Shown here piece after piece: positions 1 through 9,762 of a DNA stretch of 40,269 bases. A program made the translations under genes and the position numbers. Source of the stretch: Penium margaritaceum (Eukaryota > Streptophyta > Zygnematophyceae > Desmidiales > Peniaceae); assembly GCA_023375785.1 (NCBI GenBank), contig SZWC01004858.1:109409-149677 (forward strand), written 5' to 3'. The stretch's first letter is position 1. Every line of letters begins with the position of its first letter. The notes under the pieces are model-generated. The model was not told the DNA's origin. It saw nothing but the letters and a program-made list of their open reading frames with translations, and ran no database searches.

Positions 1-435
1 AAGTGTGACGCTCTAGTGCCAAAGTGTGACGCTCTAGTGCCAAAGTGTGACGCTCTAGTGCCAACGTGGGAAGTTCTAGTGCCAAAGCGTGGCTCTAGTG
101 CCAAAGGGTGACGCACTAGTGCCAACGTATGAAGCTGCAGTGCCAATGTGTAAATATATAGTGCCAAAGTGTAACGCTCTAGTGCCAAAGTGTGACGCTC
201 TAGTGCCGAAGTGTGAAGCTCTAGTACTCAAGTGTGACGCTCTAGTGCCACAGTGTGATGCTCTAGTGCCAAACCGTGAAGCTCTAGTGCCAAAGTGTGA
301 TGCTCTAATGCCAAAGTGTGATGCTCTAGTGACAAAGTGTGACTCTCTAGTGCCAAATTGAGAAACTATAGTGCCAAAGCGTGACGCTTTAGTGCCAGAG
401 TGTGAGGCACTAGTGCCAACGTGTGAAGCTGTAGT
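1..435 (+). repeat. 21-bp minisatellite, left block
   Basis: Tandem units of 21 bp with consensus GCTCTAGTGCCAAAGTGTGAC, differing from each other by point changes. The block runs off the left edge and stops at the left LTR of copy A. It matches the minisatellite just left of copy B (about 24376-24814), including private variants near the junction, so the two are paralogous pieces of one duplicated block. All units in the window face the same way. Open frames through it arise because 21 is a multiple of 3; I see no evidence of coding. Confidence 0.97.
431..435. repeat. Target site duplication, left (GTAGT)
   Basis: GTAGT lies immediately before the TGATACCCCC end of the left LTR and again immediately after the last LTR base at 20422-20426. 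Removing 436-20426 restores a normal minisatellite unit (GCTGTAGTGCCAAAG). Five bases is a usual target duplication length for Ty3/Gypsy integrases. Confidence 0.85.
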
Positions 436-1673
436 TGATACCCCCAATTTTTCCGCGTCACTGATCTTTCCGCGGACGGCAACTCTCCGCGGACCTTCGC
501 GGATGACTTGCTTCACTATCACAAGTTGATTGAGTGATTAGCAAGATGCAATCGTCGCCCCTAGGCTAGAGACTACTCCACGGACCACAAGTTTGGGACT
601 ACTGCATCTACACCCTATGGGAAGTGGCACTCCGCGAGCTACTGAGATGCGGCAACCCACAATAGGAGATCCCCGACTATCATCTGTTATGCGGACCACA
701 GTTCTACACTTCTGCGCAAGCACCTCACCGATGAGTGACGCTCCGCGTTCCGCTTCTTCCCACACGGGAGTCCACCACCTCGTGGCGTTCGACTCCTCTC
801 CGCGGAACCCCGTTCCGCGGACGTGTGCAAGCAAGGGACACCGCCGGCAGCCCACCTCACTCGGACTTTTGGTTCTTTACGCACCAATTCCCATAGTCCG
901 CGGACCGGACCCCGAGAGTGGCTGAGGGCAAGAGGGCACTGGGCAGAGCACAGGAATGAGAGTAGGCCAATGACTTTGATAAAGCAGATTTCGGAGTACA
1001 TGGAATACTCTGGAAGGCAAGCAAGTCTGAGTTGCACTTTTCCTACTGCTATTGCGGCCCCTTTTCTTCTCGGGACTCCGCGCGGCGTGTCTACACGTCG
1101 ACGGTCTCATCCCTCTCACATCCTCGTACTCCTTCTACTTGGACTCCACGCGGTGCGGCTACGTACCGCGGGTCTCGTCACACTCACACTGTCTATTCTG
1201 CTGGTCACTTTCTTCATCCGCGGTTCGTACACGTGGTTCTTCGTGTTCTCCCTTTAATCTTCGTCCTCAGTGGTGCGTCTCCCGAGGCTCCTCCGTGATT
1301 GATGCTTGGTCACTTGTGCTGATTGGTCGTTTCTCCTCTGATTGCTCAGTTCCTCCGCTGTCCTGCCTGCGCTTCGTCAGTGGCCGCGGATTCTGTTTTA
1401 GCTTGACCCTGTTTCATTTGCACCGCGGCCCTTCCCCTCACGGCTTCCCGCCTGGCCACAAATTCTTCTGTTGAGAAGAACCGCCGCATGCGAATGTTCA
1501 TCTGCGGCGGCCCTTCTGCCGGTGCCCTGCTTTTGCTTCCACCGGATCCGCGCTTACCCCTCGCTCAACCGCATCCGCGGGAGCCAACCTACCGTGCGCG
1601 GATCCCTTGCCTCTTCGATTCCTATTCCGCCAGTTGTTTCTTCCGCAGAGCTGCGGCAGGATTGTGTGTGACA
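436..1673 (-). repeat. 3' LTR of copy A (1238 bp)
   Basis: Plus-strand ends are TGATACCCCC and GTGTGTGACA, so in element orientation it reads TGTCACACAC...GGGGGTATCA, a canonical TG...CA LTR. The same 1238-bp length recurs at 18869-20106 and 37939-39176. The TCCGCGGA palindrome recurs within it (near 469, 487, 800, 815 and 897). Short open frames occur on both strands but are not conserved as proteins. It abuts minisatellite on the left and the polypurine tract on the right. Confidence 0.93.
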
Positions 1674-1679
1674 CTGATG

Positions 1680-1704
1680 CCCCCAACCCCCCCCCCCCCT
1701 TTTT
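1680..1704 (-). promoter_or_regulatory. Polypurine tract of copy A (plus-strand primer)
   Basis: On the minus strand this is AAAAA, a run of 13 G, TT and five G, ending about 6 nt before the LTR. It is the expected place for second-strand priming. The G run differs in length at the equivalent sites near 20115 and 39190, as expected for a homopolymer. Confidence 0.8.
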
Positions 1705-1726
1705 CGAGACTCTGTCCCAGAGTTTC

Positions 1727-3090
1727 TTAGTGCGCTTTTTGCATGAAATACTTGTGGGGCTTTGGGCGGCCCCGCTCCTGGCATGGCCTGCAGTATTTCT
1801 CCACCGCTCCTCCCCTCCGCTTGAGCTTCATCGCGCACTCATCATGGATGAATAGCCGGCATCCCTCACACCGTGCTCCGATCGTGGGTGCGCTGACCAA
1901 CTTCTTGCATGAGGAGCAGTGTGGCGCGCTTGTACTTCTGGCAGCTTGAGCATCGGTAGATCCGTTTGCCTTCACTGCTCCGCCCCACCTCTTTGACGCA
2001 GGATTCATGTGCCAGGCCACCGCAGTGCTCGCACCGATAGACTGTCCCCTCAAGCCGGCCAAGGCAGTTGTCCCCCGTGCAGAGGCGCTTGTTGGAGAAC
2101 TTCCATTTCATCCTCCGCGGCTTGTTGCGACAGTTGCTGCAGGTCCAGATACCCTCCTTCCCGCGTTTGCCACACCGCAGGTGGCACATGGTTTGGCACA
2201 TGCCGCAGGGTTTGCCGAACTCAGTCAGCTCTGTTTCACACCCTTCGCAGAGTGGGGCCAGCGTTTCAGTAGCGTAGGATAGTGAGGCCCCTGCCTCCAC
2301 TATTTACGCTCCCACACACCTTTGACACTGTCCTGCCCATACCGAGCTGCCCGTCACCAAGCAGCTCTGATGAGCCATCCGGCCACACTGGGTGCAGTGT
2401 TCCCCTGTGCGGACAGCCCTTATGCATGTGGGGCAGTTTTCTGCGGCAGGTGCAGGCAGGTCTGGTTCATCCTCATCCTCCGAATCAACCTCCTCTCCCT
2501 CCGCGGTGACACGCATCGGCTTCCGGATCCCGAGCTCGCGCTCGATCTCTTGGCGGCACTTCCGACATTTTTCAGATCCGCTTTGTTCCCCCTTTGCGTT
2601 CCGCGGCTGCTCCAGGCACTTGTCGCATATCCTACGGTTACATCCTTCACAGTCCTGCACCCGTCTGCCCCAGCGGTGCCCGCATTGAGCACACGTCTGA
2701 CGTGCCTTTTCCTTTTGGGCCTGTTCTGCCGCTGCCATCCGTCCTTCCTCTTGCCATTGTCGCATGGTGGCCCCTGTCACCGTGCGTGGACCCTGCCGCA
2801 CCCTTGCTGCCTCCTCTTCCTCTTCTTCTTCCGCATCGTGGGCCGGCTCCGCCGTTGGAGCCTGGGCCGGCTCTGCCGCCTCCTTCCTTTTTCTGCTCCG
2901 CTTCCTCCCCTTGGTCTTCACTCATGCACCGCACACAGGTGCGGTTCCAACCAATGCAGCTCTTGGCCAGCCCCTGGTGCACGGGCTGGCCGCAGACGCG
3001 GCAGATGACCTTCAGGAGCTTTTCCTTGGGCAGGTTTTCTCCACAGACGGCGCAGGGCCCTGTGTAGGCAGCCAGGGCGCGGGGGCTCAT
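1727..3090 (-). pseudogene. Zinc-finger ORF in env position, six tandem C4HC3 (PHD-like) modules
   Basis: The ATG at 3090 opens MSPRALAAY. Six cysteine modules follow. Four are clear Cx2-4C / Cx2C / x4HxxC / CxxC modules, for example CPTC...CTQC...HQSC...CQRC and CEGC...CGMC...HLRC...CSNC. The first, near 3055-2930, has a longer H-C spacing. The second (CAQC...CEGC...CDKC...CRKC) has Cys in place of His. Acidic and basic linkers separate modules 1 and 2. The frame is broken by a 1-bp shift near 2895, a TAA at 2304-2306 and a 2-bp deletion near 1925; the stub at 39227-39475 lacks the last lesion. Length would be about 455 residues. PHD fingers often read histone tails; a chromatin-targeting role is inference. 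The homologous region of copy B is mostly deleted. Confidence 0.75.
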
Positions 3091-3274
3091 GGAGACATTC
3101 TTGCGTGAGGCATCGGTGACTCCTTGTGATTCATTTCTCCACTGCCCGTCTGTTATGATCTTGACTGCTGCTACCCTAGTTGCTCCTGTTGTTCCTGCGC
3201 TCCCTGTTGCTCCTGCTGTTGCTGCTGCTCGAGCGCCGTGCGTCTTTCTTTCGCGGAGACCTCCTGCACGTCAG

Positions 3275-3279
3275 AGCCG
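3275..3279. repeat. Target site duplication of the small element (AGCCG / AACCG)
   Basis: AGCCG precedes the TG of the left LTR, and AACCG follows the final CA of the right LTR at 7971-7975. They differ at one base. The empty site survives in copy B near 25978-25990, where AGCCG runs straight into the integrase tail. Confidence 0.75.
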
Positions 3280-5166
3280 TGTTTACATGAAATCTGCCGC
3301 GCACGCAAATCTTCCGCGAGGGAGACGGAGTCATGGACTTCCGCGATGGAGTTGAGGCAAGTGAGGGGTGTTCTTTGGGCAATAGGAGAGAGTCACAGTT
3401 GATCCTCATGGTGGAGGGGCGGAATGGGCATCTTTCTGGGCTTGTGTGGGACCGTTTCTGGGTGAGGGGAAGGCTGGAATTGTGCCTGGTGGTAGACCCG
3501 CGGAATTGGGTGTTCAGTAACAATGGCTTCATATTTGGGGTTCCGCGGAAGGGGCAAAACGAGGGCAGGGGGTGTGTCTGCGGATTAGGCATATTGGGAA
3601 GGGAAATTGGGTGACTTCGGGGTCCGCGGAAGGCCTCAAAACATGGTGCAAGGTTCAGCCGCAGATTTGGGTTGTTTGGGATGCTACCGGAGCAAGTTTT
3701 GGGGGCGCGGGGGGCGTAAGAAAGTGCCATGATGGTCAGGAGCGGAATGGGCATGTTTGGGAGAGTGTTTTGTTGCTAAGGTGAGGAGGAAGTGCCGCGA
3801 AATGGTGCTGGGTGCCTAACCCGCGGAATTGCCTTGCCAGTAACAACAGAGGGGCGAGTTACAGTGCCGCGGAGGAGGCGCAAAGTTGCCATAATGTGGA
3901 CCCGCGGATTTGCCACATTTCTGATAGTGTTGGAGTTACTTGTGTGGGCAAGAAGGGTGCGCAAAAGGGGCCTCCATGTGCATCCGTTGATTTGGTGTTT
4001 AGAGGAGAGACGTGTGAGGGCGGAACAAGAGGCACAAGTGTTACGGACAAAGGAAGGGGTCACACAAGGCGCGGAAGTGTTGTGTAAGACGCGGGAAGAC
4101 AACCGGACCAAGAATGGCGGGAACCACAAGGCGCGAAGACCAAGAAGTGGCGGGAGGCGGCGCGACGAGCAAGGAGGAAGCAACGGTGGCACGTGCTTCG
4201 CGGATGGGAATAAAGTAGTGGTGGTAGTGGGTGTGAATGCATAGGGGCCGCGGCGCGGCGGGGAAGGGTGTAGCGGACTATGTAATGGGCTTAGTTCCAT
4301 CAGTTTGGGATGTGATTCGGACTTAGGATTCGGGCTTGTGGACTTGTGTTCAGTTGACATGAGTTAATCAAGCTTATTGCCTCACAACCTTGCCTCACTC
4401 TCTCCTCCATCTCAGCACTCTGTCACCATGGAATCCGCAAGTGAATCTGAGGACTCCGAAGATGACAAAAGGTGGTCCGCGGAACCACTCACAAGATTGG
4501 CCTGACACAAGTGAAGAGCGCGGAAGAGTGCCCAAGTGACCGCGGAAGTGGATGGGTGGCCCTTGGACAACTCTCAAGAGAGCGAAAGGAAGCGTATTGG
4601 GCCTCCGCCGCGTGACTTCTGTGTCTCTGTCTTGGTTCCGCGGATTTGCCATGTACTGTGCTTTAGCGGAGTGATGGAATCCACAATAAGGGTGTTGCCA
4701 AAGTGACTAGGGGGTGGGACTGCGGAATGGGCCTGTTCTAGGGGTGTAGAGGGTGCCAGATCTGCGGAAAGGGGGCTGCAAAAGTGGACCATGTGTGTAT
4801 CCGCGGAATTGCCATGTTAGAGGCACTAGGGAGAGGCCAAATCTGCGGAAGAGGGGTTGCAGAAGTCGGCTATGTGTGTACCCGCGGAATTGCCATGTCA
4901 GGGACACTACGGGGAAGCCAAATCCGCAGAATAGGGGTGTTCCGGGAGGGGGTGATGGAGTTCCGCGGAATTGCCATGTCAGAGGGGTGATGTGGAAGGA
5001 GGAAAGACCACTTGTGGGTGATCAATTGTGACGTTGTGTCCTGGTGAATGTGGAATGAAGTCTTATGGTGTGCGGAAGGAGGAGATGTGCGGAGGACAAC
5101 ATGGAAGGCGCGGAAGTGAAGTGACATCGCGGAACAATAACGAGCGTGGCAAAAAAAGGGACAATA
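3280..5166 (+). repeat. 5' LTR of the non-autonomous element (about 1.89 kb)
   Basis: It begins TGTTTACATGAAATC and ends AAAAAAAGGGACAATA; the final TA is CA in the other LTR. It contains at least seven dispersed copies of CCGCGGAATTGCCATG-like sequence (CCGCGG at 3498, 3821, 3902, 4638, 4801, 4882 and 4963), the last three spaced about 80 bp apart. No open frame here looks like a protein. Confidence 0.88.
4209..4214 (+). promoter_or_regulatory. Candidate polyadenylation signal in the small LTR
   Basis: AATAAA is followed at once by a GT-rich stretch (GTAGTGGTGGTAGTGGGTGTG-like), the arrangement of a eukaryotic cleavage/polyadenylation site. It lies on the same strand as the PBS and polypurine tract. 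Matching sites occur near 6787 and 7013 in the other LTR. Confidence 0.4.
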
Positions 5167-5173
5167 CTGTTTA

Positions 5174-5190
5174 TGGTGCGGTGAGCGTGG
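5174..5190 (+). promoter_or_regulatory. Primer-binding site, small element
   Basis: TGGTGCGGTGAGCGTGG begins 7 nt after the LTR. Its complement ends in CCA preceded by a discriminator A and a seven-base acceptor strand, so it fits a tRNA 3' end. The identical 17-mer is the PBS of the main family (18846-18862 and 37571-37587, minus strand). I cannot name the tRNA. Confidence 0.82.
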
Positions 5191-5280
5191 AGAGCCCTCG
5201 CCCTCTGCCTGGCGGGACTGCACGCAGCCTTCGGTTCAGTCAGCTGTCCCCTCCTGGGACTGAAGAGATTGTGACGTGGG

Positions 5281-5735
5281 AGGTGCAGAACCCACGGGGG
5301 CGGGAGTACCCACACCGCGGGGTAGGCGCGAGGTGAGGCATGAGACCCGTACCGTGCTAGCTGCACCTCACCGCGTGTGCCCGGGAAATGGGCGGAGATT
5401 GGTGTGTGCAAGAGTGTGCGGAGGTGCAGAACCCACGGGGGCGGGAGTGTCCACACCGCGGGATAGCCGCAGGGTGAGGCACGAGACCCGCACCGTGCTA
5501 GATGCACCTCACCGCGTGTGCCCGGAGAATGGGCGGAGATTAGTGTGTGCAAGCGCGTGTGTGTGACGCGGGGGTGCAGAGCCCACGGGGGCAGGAATGC
5601 CTGGACCGCGGAGGAGCCGCGAGGTGAGGCATGAGACCCGCCCCATGCTCGATGCACGGGGGCGGAAGTGCCTGGACCGCGGAAGGGCCGCGAGGTGAGG
5701 CATGACACCCGCACCGTGCTGGATGCACCCCGCCG
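5281..5735 (+). repeat. About 145-bp degenerate tandem repeat inside the small element
   Basis: Units start near 5281, 5423 and 5571, with a shorter one near 5653. Each begins with a variant of GGTGCAGAACCCACGGGGGC and carries CACCGCGG and GAGGCATGAGACCCG-like segments. It fills most of the 690-bp interior and replaces any coding region. Confidence 0.8.
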
Positions 5736-5833
5736 CGTGTGCCCGGAACATGGGCGGAGTGTGCTGTGTGTCAGCATGGCTGTAATGCACAAGGAAAAGC
5801 TCACGGAGGAGAAGAAGCTCGCACACCTCGCTT

Positions 5834-5851
5834 GAGAAAAGGAGGGTGGGG
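5834..5851 (+). promoter_or_regulatory. Polypurine tract, small element
   Basis: GAGAAAAGGAGGGTGGGG lies 6 nt before the TG of the right LTR on the plus strand, the expected position for plus-strand priming. Confidence 0.65.
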
Positions 5852-5857
5852 CAACAC

Positions 5858-7970
5858 TGTTTACATGAAATCTGCCGCGCACGCAAATCTTCCGCGAGGG
5901 AGACCGAGTCATGGACTTCCGCGATGGAGTTGAGGCAAGTGAGGGGTGTTCGTTGGGCAAGAGGAGAGAGTCACAGTTGATCCTCATGGTGGAGGGGCGG
6001 AATGGGCATCTTTCTCGGCTTGTGTGGGGCCGTTCCTGGGTGAGGGGAAGGCTGGAATTGTGCCTGGTGGTAGACCCGCGGAATTGGGTGTTCAGTAACA
6101 ATGGCTTCATATTTGGGGTTCCGCGGAAGGGGCAAAACGAGGGCAGGGGGTGTGTCTGCGGATTAGGCATATTGGGAAGGGAAATTGGGTGACTTTGGGG
6201 TCCGCGGAAGGCCTCAAAACATGGTGCAAGGTTCAGGCACGGATTTGGGTTGTTTGGGATGCTACCGGAGCAAGTTTTGGGGGCGCGGAGGGCGTAAGAA
6301 AGTGCCATGATGGTCAGGAGCGGAATGGGCATGTTTGGGAGAGTGTTTTGTTGCTAAGGTGAGGAGGAAGTGCCGCAGAATGGTGCTAGGTGCCTAACCC
6401 GCGGAATTGCCTTGTCAGTAACAACAGAGGGGCGAGTTACAGTGCCGCGGAGGAGGCGGAAAGTTGCCATAATGTGGACCCGCGGATTTGCCACATTTCT
6501 GATAGTGTTGGAGTTACTTGTGTGGGCAAGAGGGGTGCGGAAAAGGGGCCTCCATGTGCATCCGCGGATTTGGTATTTAGAGGAGAGACGTGTGAGGGCG
6601 GAACAAGAGGCACAAGTGTTACGGACAAAGGAAGGGGTCACACAAGGCGCGGAAGTGTTGTACAAGACGCGGGAAGACAACCGGACCAAGAATGCCGGGA
6701 GCCACAAGGCGCGAAGACCAAGAAGTGGCGGGAGGCGGCGCGACGAGCAAGGAGGAAGCAACGGTGGCACGTGCTTCGCGGATGGGAATAAAGTAGTGGT
6801 GNTTAGAGGAGAGACGTGTGAGGGCGGAACAAGAGGCACAAGTGTTACGGACAAAGGAAGGGGTCACACAAGGCGCGGAAGTGTTGTACAAGACGCGGGA
6901 AGACAACCGGACCAAGAATGGCGGGAACCACAAGGCGCGAAGACCTAGAAGTGGCGGGAGGCGGCTCGACGAGCAAGGAGGAAGCAACGGTGGCACTTGC
7001 TTCGCGGATGGGAATAAAGTAGTGGTGGTAGTGGGTGTGAATGCATAGGGGCCGCGGCGCGGCGGGGAAGGGTGTAGCGGACTATGTAATGGGCTTAGTT
7101 CCATCAGTTTGGGATGTGATTCGGACTTGGGATTCGGGCTTGTGGACTTGTGTTCAGTTGATATGAGTTAATCAAGCTTATTGCCTCACAACCTTGCCTC
7201 ACTCTCTCCTCCATCTCAGCACTCTGTCACCATGGAATCCGCAAGTGAATATGAGGACTCCGAAGATGACAAAAGGTGGTCCGCGGAACCACTCACAAGA
7301 TTGGCCTGACACAAGTGAAGAGCGCGAAAGAGTGCCCAAGTGACCGCGGAAGTGGATGGGTGGCCCTTGGACAACTCTCAAGAGAGCGAAAGGAAGCGTA
7401 TTGGGCGTCCACCGCGTGACTTCTGTGCCTCTGTCTTGGTTCCGCGGATTTGCCATGTACTGTGCTTTAGCGGAGTGATGGAATCCACAATAAGGGTGTT
7501 GCCAAAGTGACTAGGGGGTGGGACTGCGGAATGGGCCTGTTCTAGGGGTATAGAGGGTGCCAAATCCGCGGAAAGGGGGCTGCAAAAGTGGACCATGTGT
7601 GTATCCGCGGAATTGCCATGTTAGAGGCACTAGGGAGAGGCCAAATCCGTGGAAGAGGGGTTGCAGAAGTGGGCTATGTGTGTACCCGCGGAATCGCCAT
7701 GTGAGGGACACTACGGGAAAGCCAAATCCGCGGAATATGGGTGTTCCGAGAGGGGGTGATGGAGTTCCGCGGAATTGCCATGTCAGAGGGGTGATGTGGA
7801 AGGAGGAAAGACCACTTGTGGGTGATCAATTGTCACGTTGTGTCCTGGTGAATGTGGAATGAAGTCTTATGGTGTGCGGAAGGAGGAGATGTGCGGAGGA
7901 CAACATGGAAGGCGCGCAAGTGAAGTGACATCGCGGAACAATAACGAGCGCGGCAAAAAAAGGGACAACA
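5858..7970 (+). repeat. 3' LTR of the non-autonomous element, with an assembly duplication
   Basis: A closely similar copy of 3280-5166. It is about 226 bp longer because 6577-6801 is repeated as 6803-7027 across the single N at 6802. That repeat is best read as an unmerged contig overlap. Without it the LTR matches the length of the other one. Confidence 0.85.
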
Positions 7971-7975
7971 AACCG

Positions 7976-9762
7976 TCCGTTAGTTCCTCCTGAGGTTCCT
8001 GATTCCACACTTCCTCCTGCTCCGACACCTGGGTCTCGCACTTCTCCAGCACCTCCTCCGCGCGCCATCCCCTTCATCCCGTGCGCGCCTCCAGCGGAGG
8101 GAGTTCTCCACCTGTGCCGGGTATGTGCGTCTACTAGGCCGGGGGTAGCAAAACGAACTATGTTGCAGGGTAGCTCCGCTCACTGAACCCATCTGGCCCT
8201 TCCAGCCACACTCGTCCCGCGTCCACTGCGGCCACGCGATACACCTGCCGTGCCTCTTCTGGTTCACGCCCTGCGCCGGGGAAGGGGCGGAGGTACACCA
8301 GGTTTCCTTCCTCAATCGCCCCGTGGTTGAGGCGTCGGGTGGCGACATCACATCCGCGCCAGGCTGAGACCGAGGCTCTGAGGCGTGCCTCTACCCTCAC
8401 CGCAGCGGTTTTCTGGCATCGCAACCGATACCACTCCTGCACTTCTTTGTCCCTTGCCATCTCCCGCTCCTTCTCTGAGCCCCCTTCTGGTTGCTGCTCG
8501 GGGTCCAGTGGCAGCAGTAGTGGGGGCTGCGGCATGCCAAGTGCCGCGCGTGGAGGCTTCCCAAAGAGAAGGGCATGTGGCGAGAATGTGGTTGCGCAAC
8601 TAGGGATGATGTTGATGAAGTGAGCGGTCTTCTTGAGGGTCTCCCCCCAGTCTGTGGCCTCCGCGGTGGCCACTGCCCGTTCCAGGATCTCGTGTAGCCG
8701 CACGACCTGGCCTTGGGATTGGGATCGGTATCGTCCAGAATGCACATGCTGCACTCCCCACTCCGCGAGCTCTTCGCGGAATGCTCCTGCAAATTCAGTG
8801 CCGTTGTCACTGTGCACCACGCGACATCCTCCGAACTTGTAGAACATCTCTTCTCTGATGAAGAGTACCGCACGCTCCGAGGATTTGTCGGGAACGGCCC
8901 GGACCCACATGTATTTGGTGAAATGATCCACCGCTGCAATCCAGTACCGCTCTCCTTGGGCGCGGCGAGGGCGAGGTCTGTGGAAGTCAATGATGATACG
9001 GTCCAACGGCTCACCGATGGGGGAGGGTAAGAAGAGCGGCATGTCCCGCTGTGTTATCTTGCGGTGGCGTTCACATGGAGCACAGTGTTGCACCACGTCT
9101 TTCACCATTGCCAATAGGTTTGGTATGTGCAGAATGGGGGTGAGACGCTCCTTGAGTGCCTGGATGCCAGTATGGTGGTGTTGATGGTATGCTTCGACCA
9201 CCGCGCGTTACAAAGTGGGTGGGGGCACCCAGAGGACCTGTGGCTTAGTCCGCCACAGACGGCCACCTTCCCACGCGTACTGTTCGCACGTATGGGCGAG
9301 ATCGTCCTTCTTCCTTCTGTCATATTCTACACCCATCCGCGCCCCCAGGTCCTTGTACACCTTGTCCGCCTCCTCCTTCTGCTGTTCCTTGGTTGTGGCG
9401 CGGAGGAGGATGTGCGCGGCTTGCCAGATCGTCCAGTCCTGCGTCTCGGCGCGCTTCTCCTTCACCACTTTTCCCGCGGAGGCTTCTCCCTTCTTCTTCT
9501 TCTTCTCCTTTTCCAGCGCCGGCAGCCCCTGGGCCCGCCTCGTGTCTTGTTCCTCCTTCATCGTCTGCAGACGCCGTTGGTTTTTCTCATCATAGACGGG
9601 GGGCTCCCTGTCCCAGCTGTCCGGGGCGGGAAAGATGCGCAAGATCCCTACCGCGCGGAGTTCCCATTCATCCCATTGGCTTCGGAACGTTGTTTCGGGC
9701 ACTGCTCTATGCCGTCGGCCTCGTGCTCCGCGGACCTCACCTGCCTCTGGTTCTGCCTTCTA
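7976..9762 (-). pseudogene. pol: Integrase of copy A (broken)
   Basis: The zinc-binding region contains HHHTG and HCAPCERH. The core has D in IIIDFH and D in VVHSDNGTEF. The third catalytic residue of the QGQVE motif is Val (codon 8701-8703, GTG) where copy B has Glu. A GPY/F-like tail follows (EEGNLVYLRPFPGAGREP to WLEGPDG). Stops interrupt it at 9760-9762 (CAG to TAG against copy B) and 9208-9210 (CAA to TAA), the latter just before the zinc-binding region. Spacing in the core is D-x59-D-x34-E by my count. The acidic tail after 8037 is cut by the small element. It continues in frame with the unknown region upstream rather than with RNase H. Confidence 0.9.

Larger units (their letters stand above)
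3280..7970 (+). mobile_element. Non-autonomous LTR element inserted in copy A
   Basis: Two long direct repeats (3280-5166 and 5858-7970) begin TGTTTACATG and end GGGACAATA or GGGACAACA. They flank only about 690 bp. A PBS (5174-5190) follows the left repeat and a purine tract (5834-5851) precedes the right one, which sets the element on the plus strand, opposite to its host. No gag or pol is present; the interior is a tandem repeat. Copy B has the empty site. The PBS equals that of the main family, so it may borrow the main family's enzymes or the same tRNA (inference). It resembles LARD/TRIM-type elements by structure. Confidence 0.88.

Noticed and set aside
1-435. CRISPR-like regular repeats
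   Set aside because: Units are directly adjacent with no unique spacers, and the context is eukaryotic retroelements.
5022-6332. 436-codon minus-strand frame across the small element
   Set aside because: It crosses an LTR, the tandem-repeat interior and the PBS on the strand opposite to the element's polarity, and has no domain.
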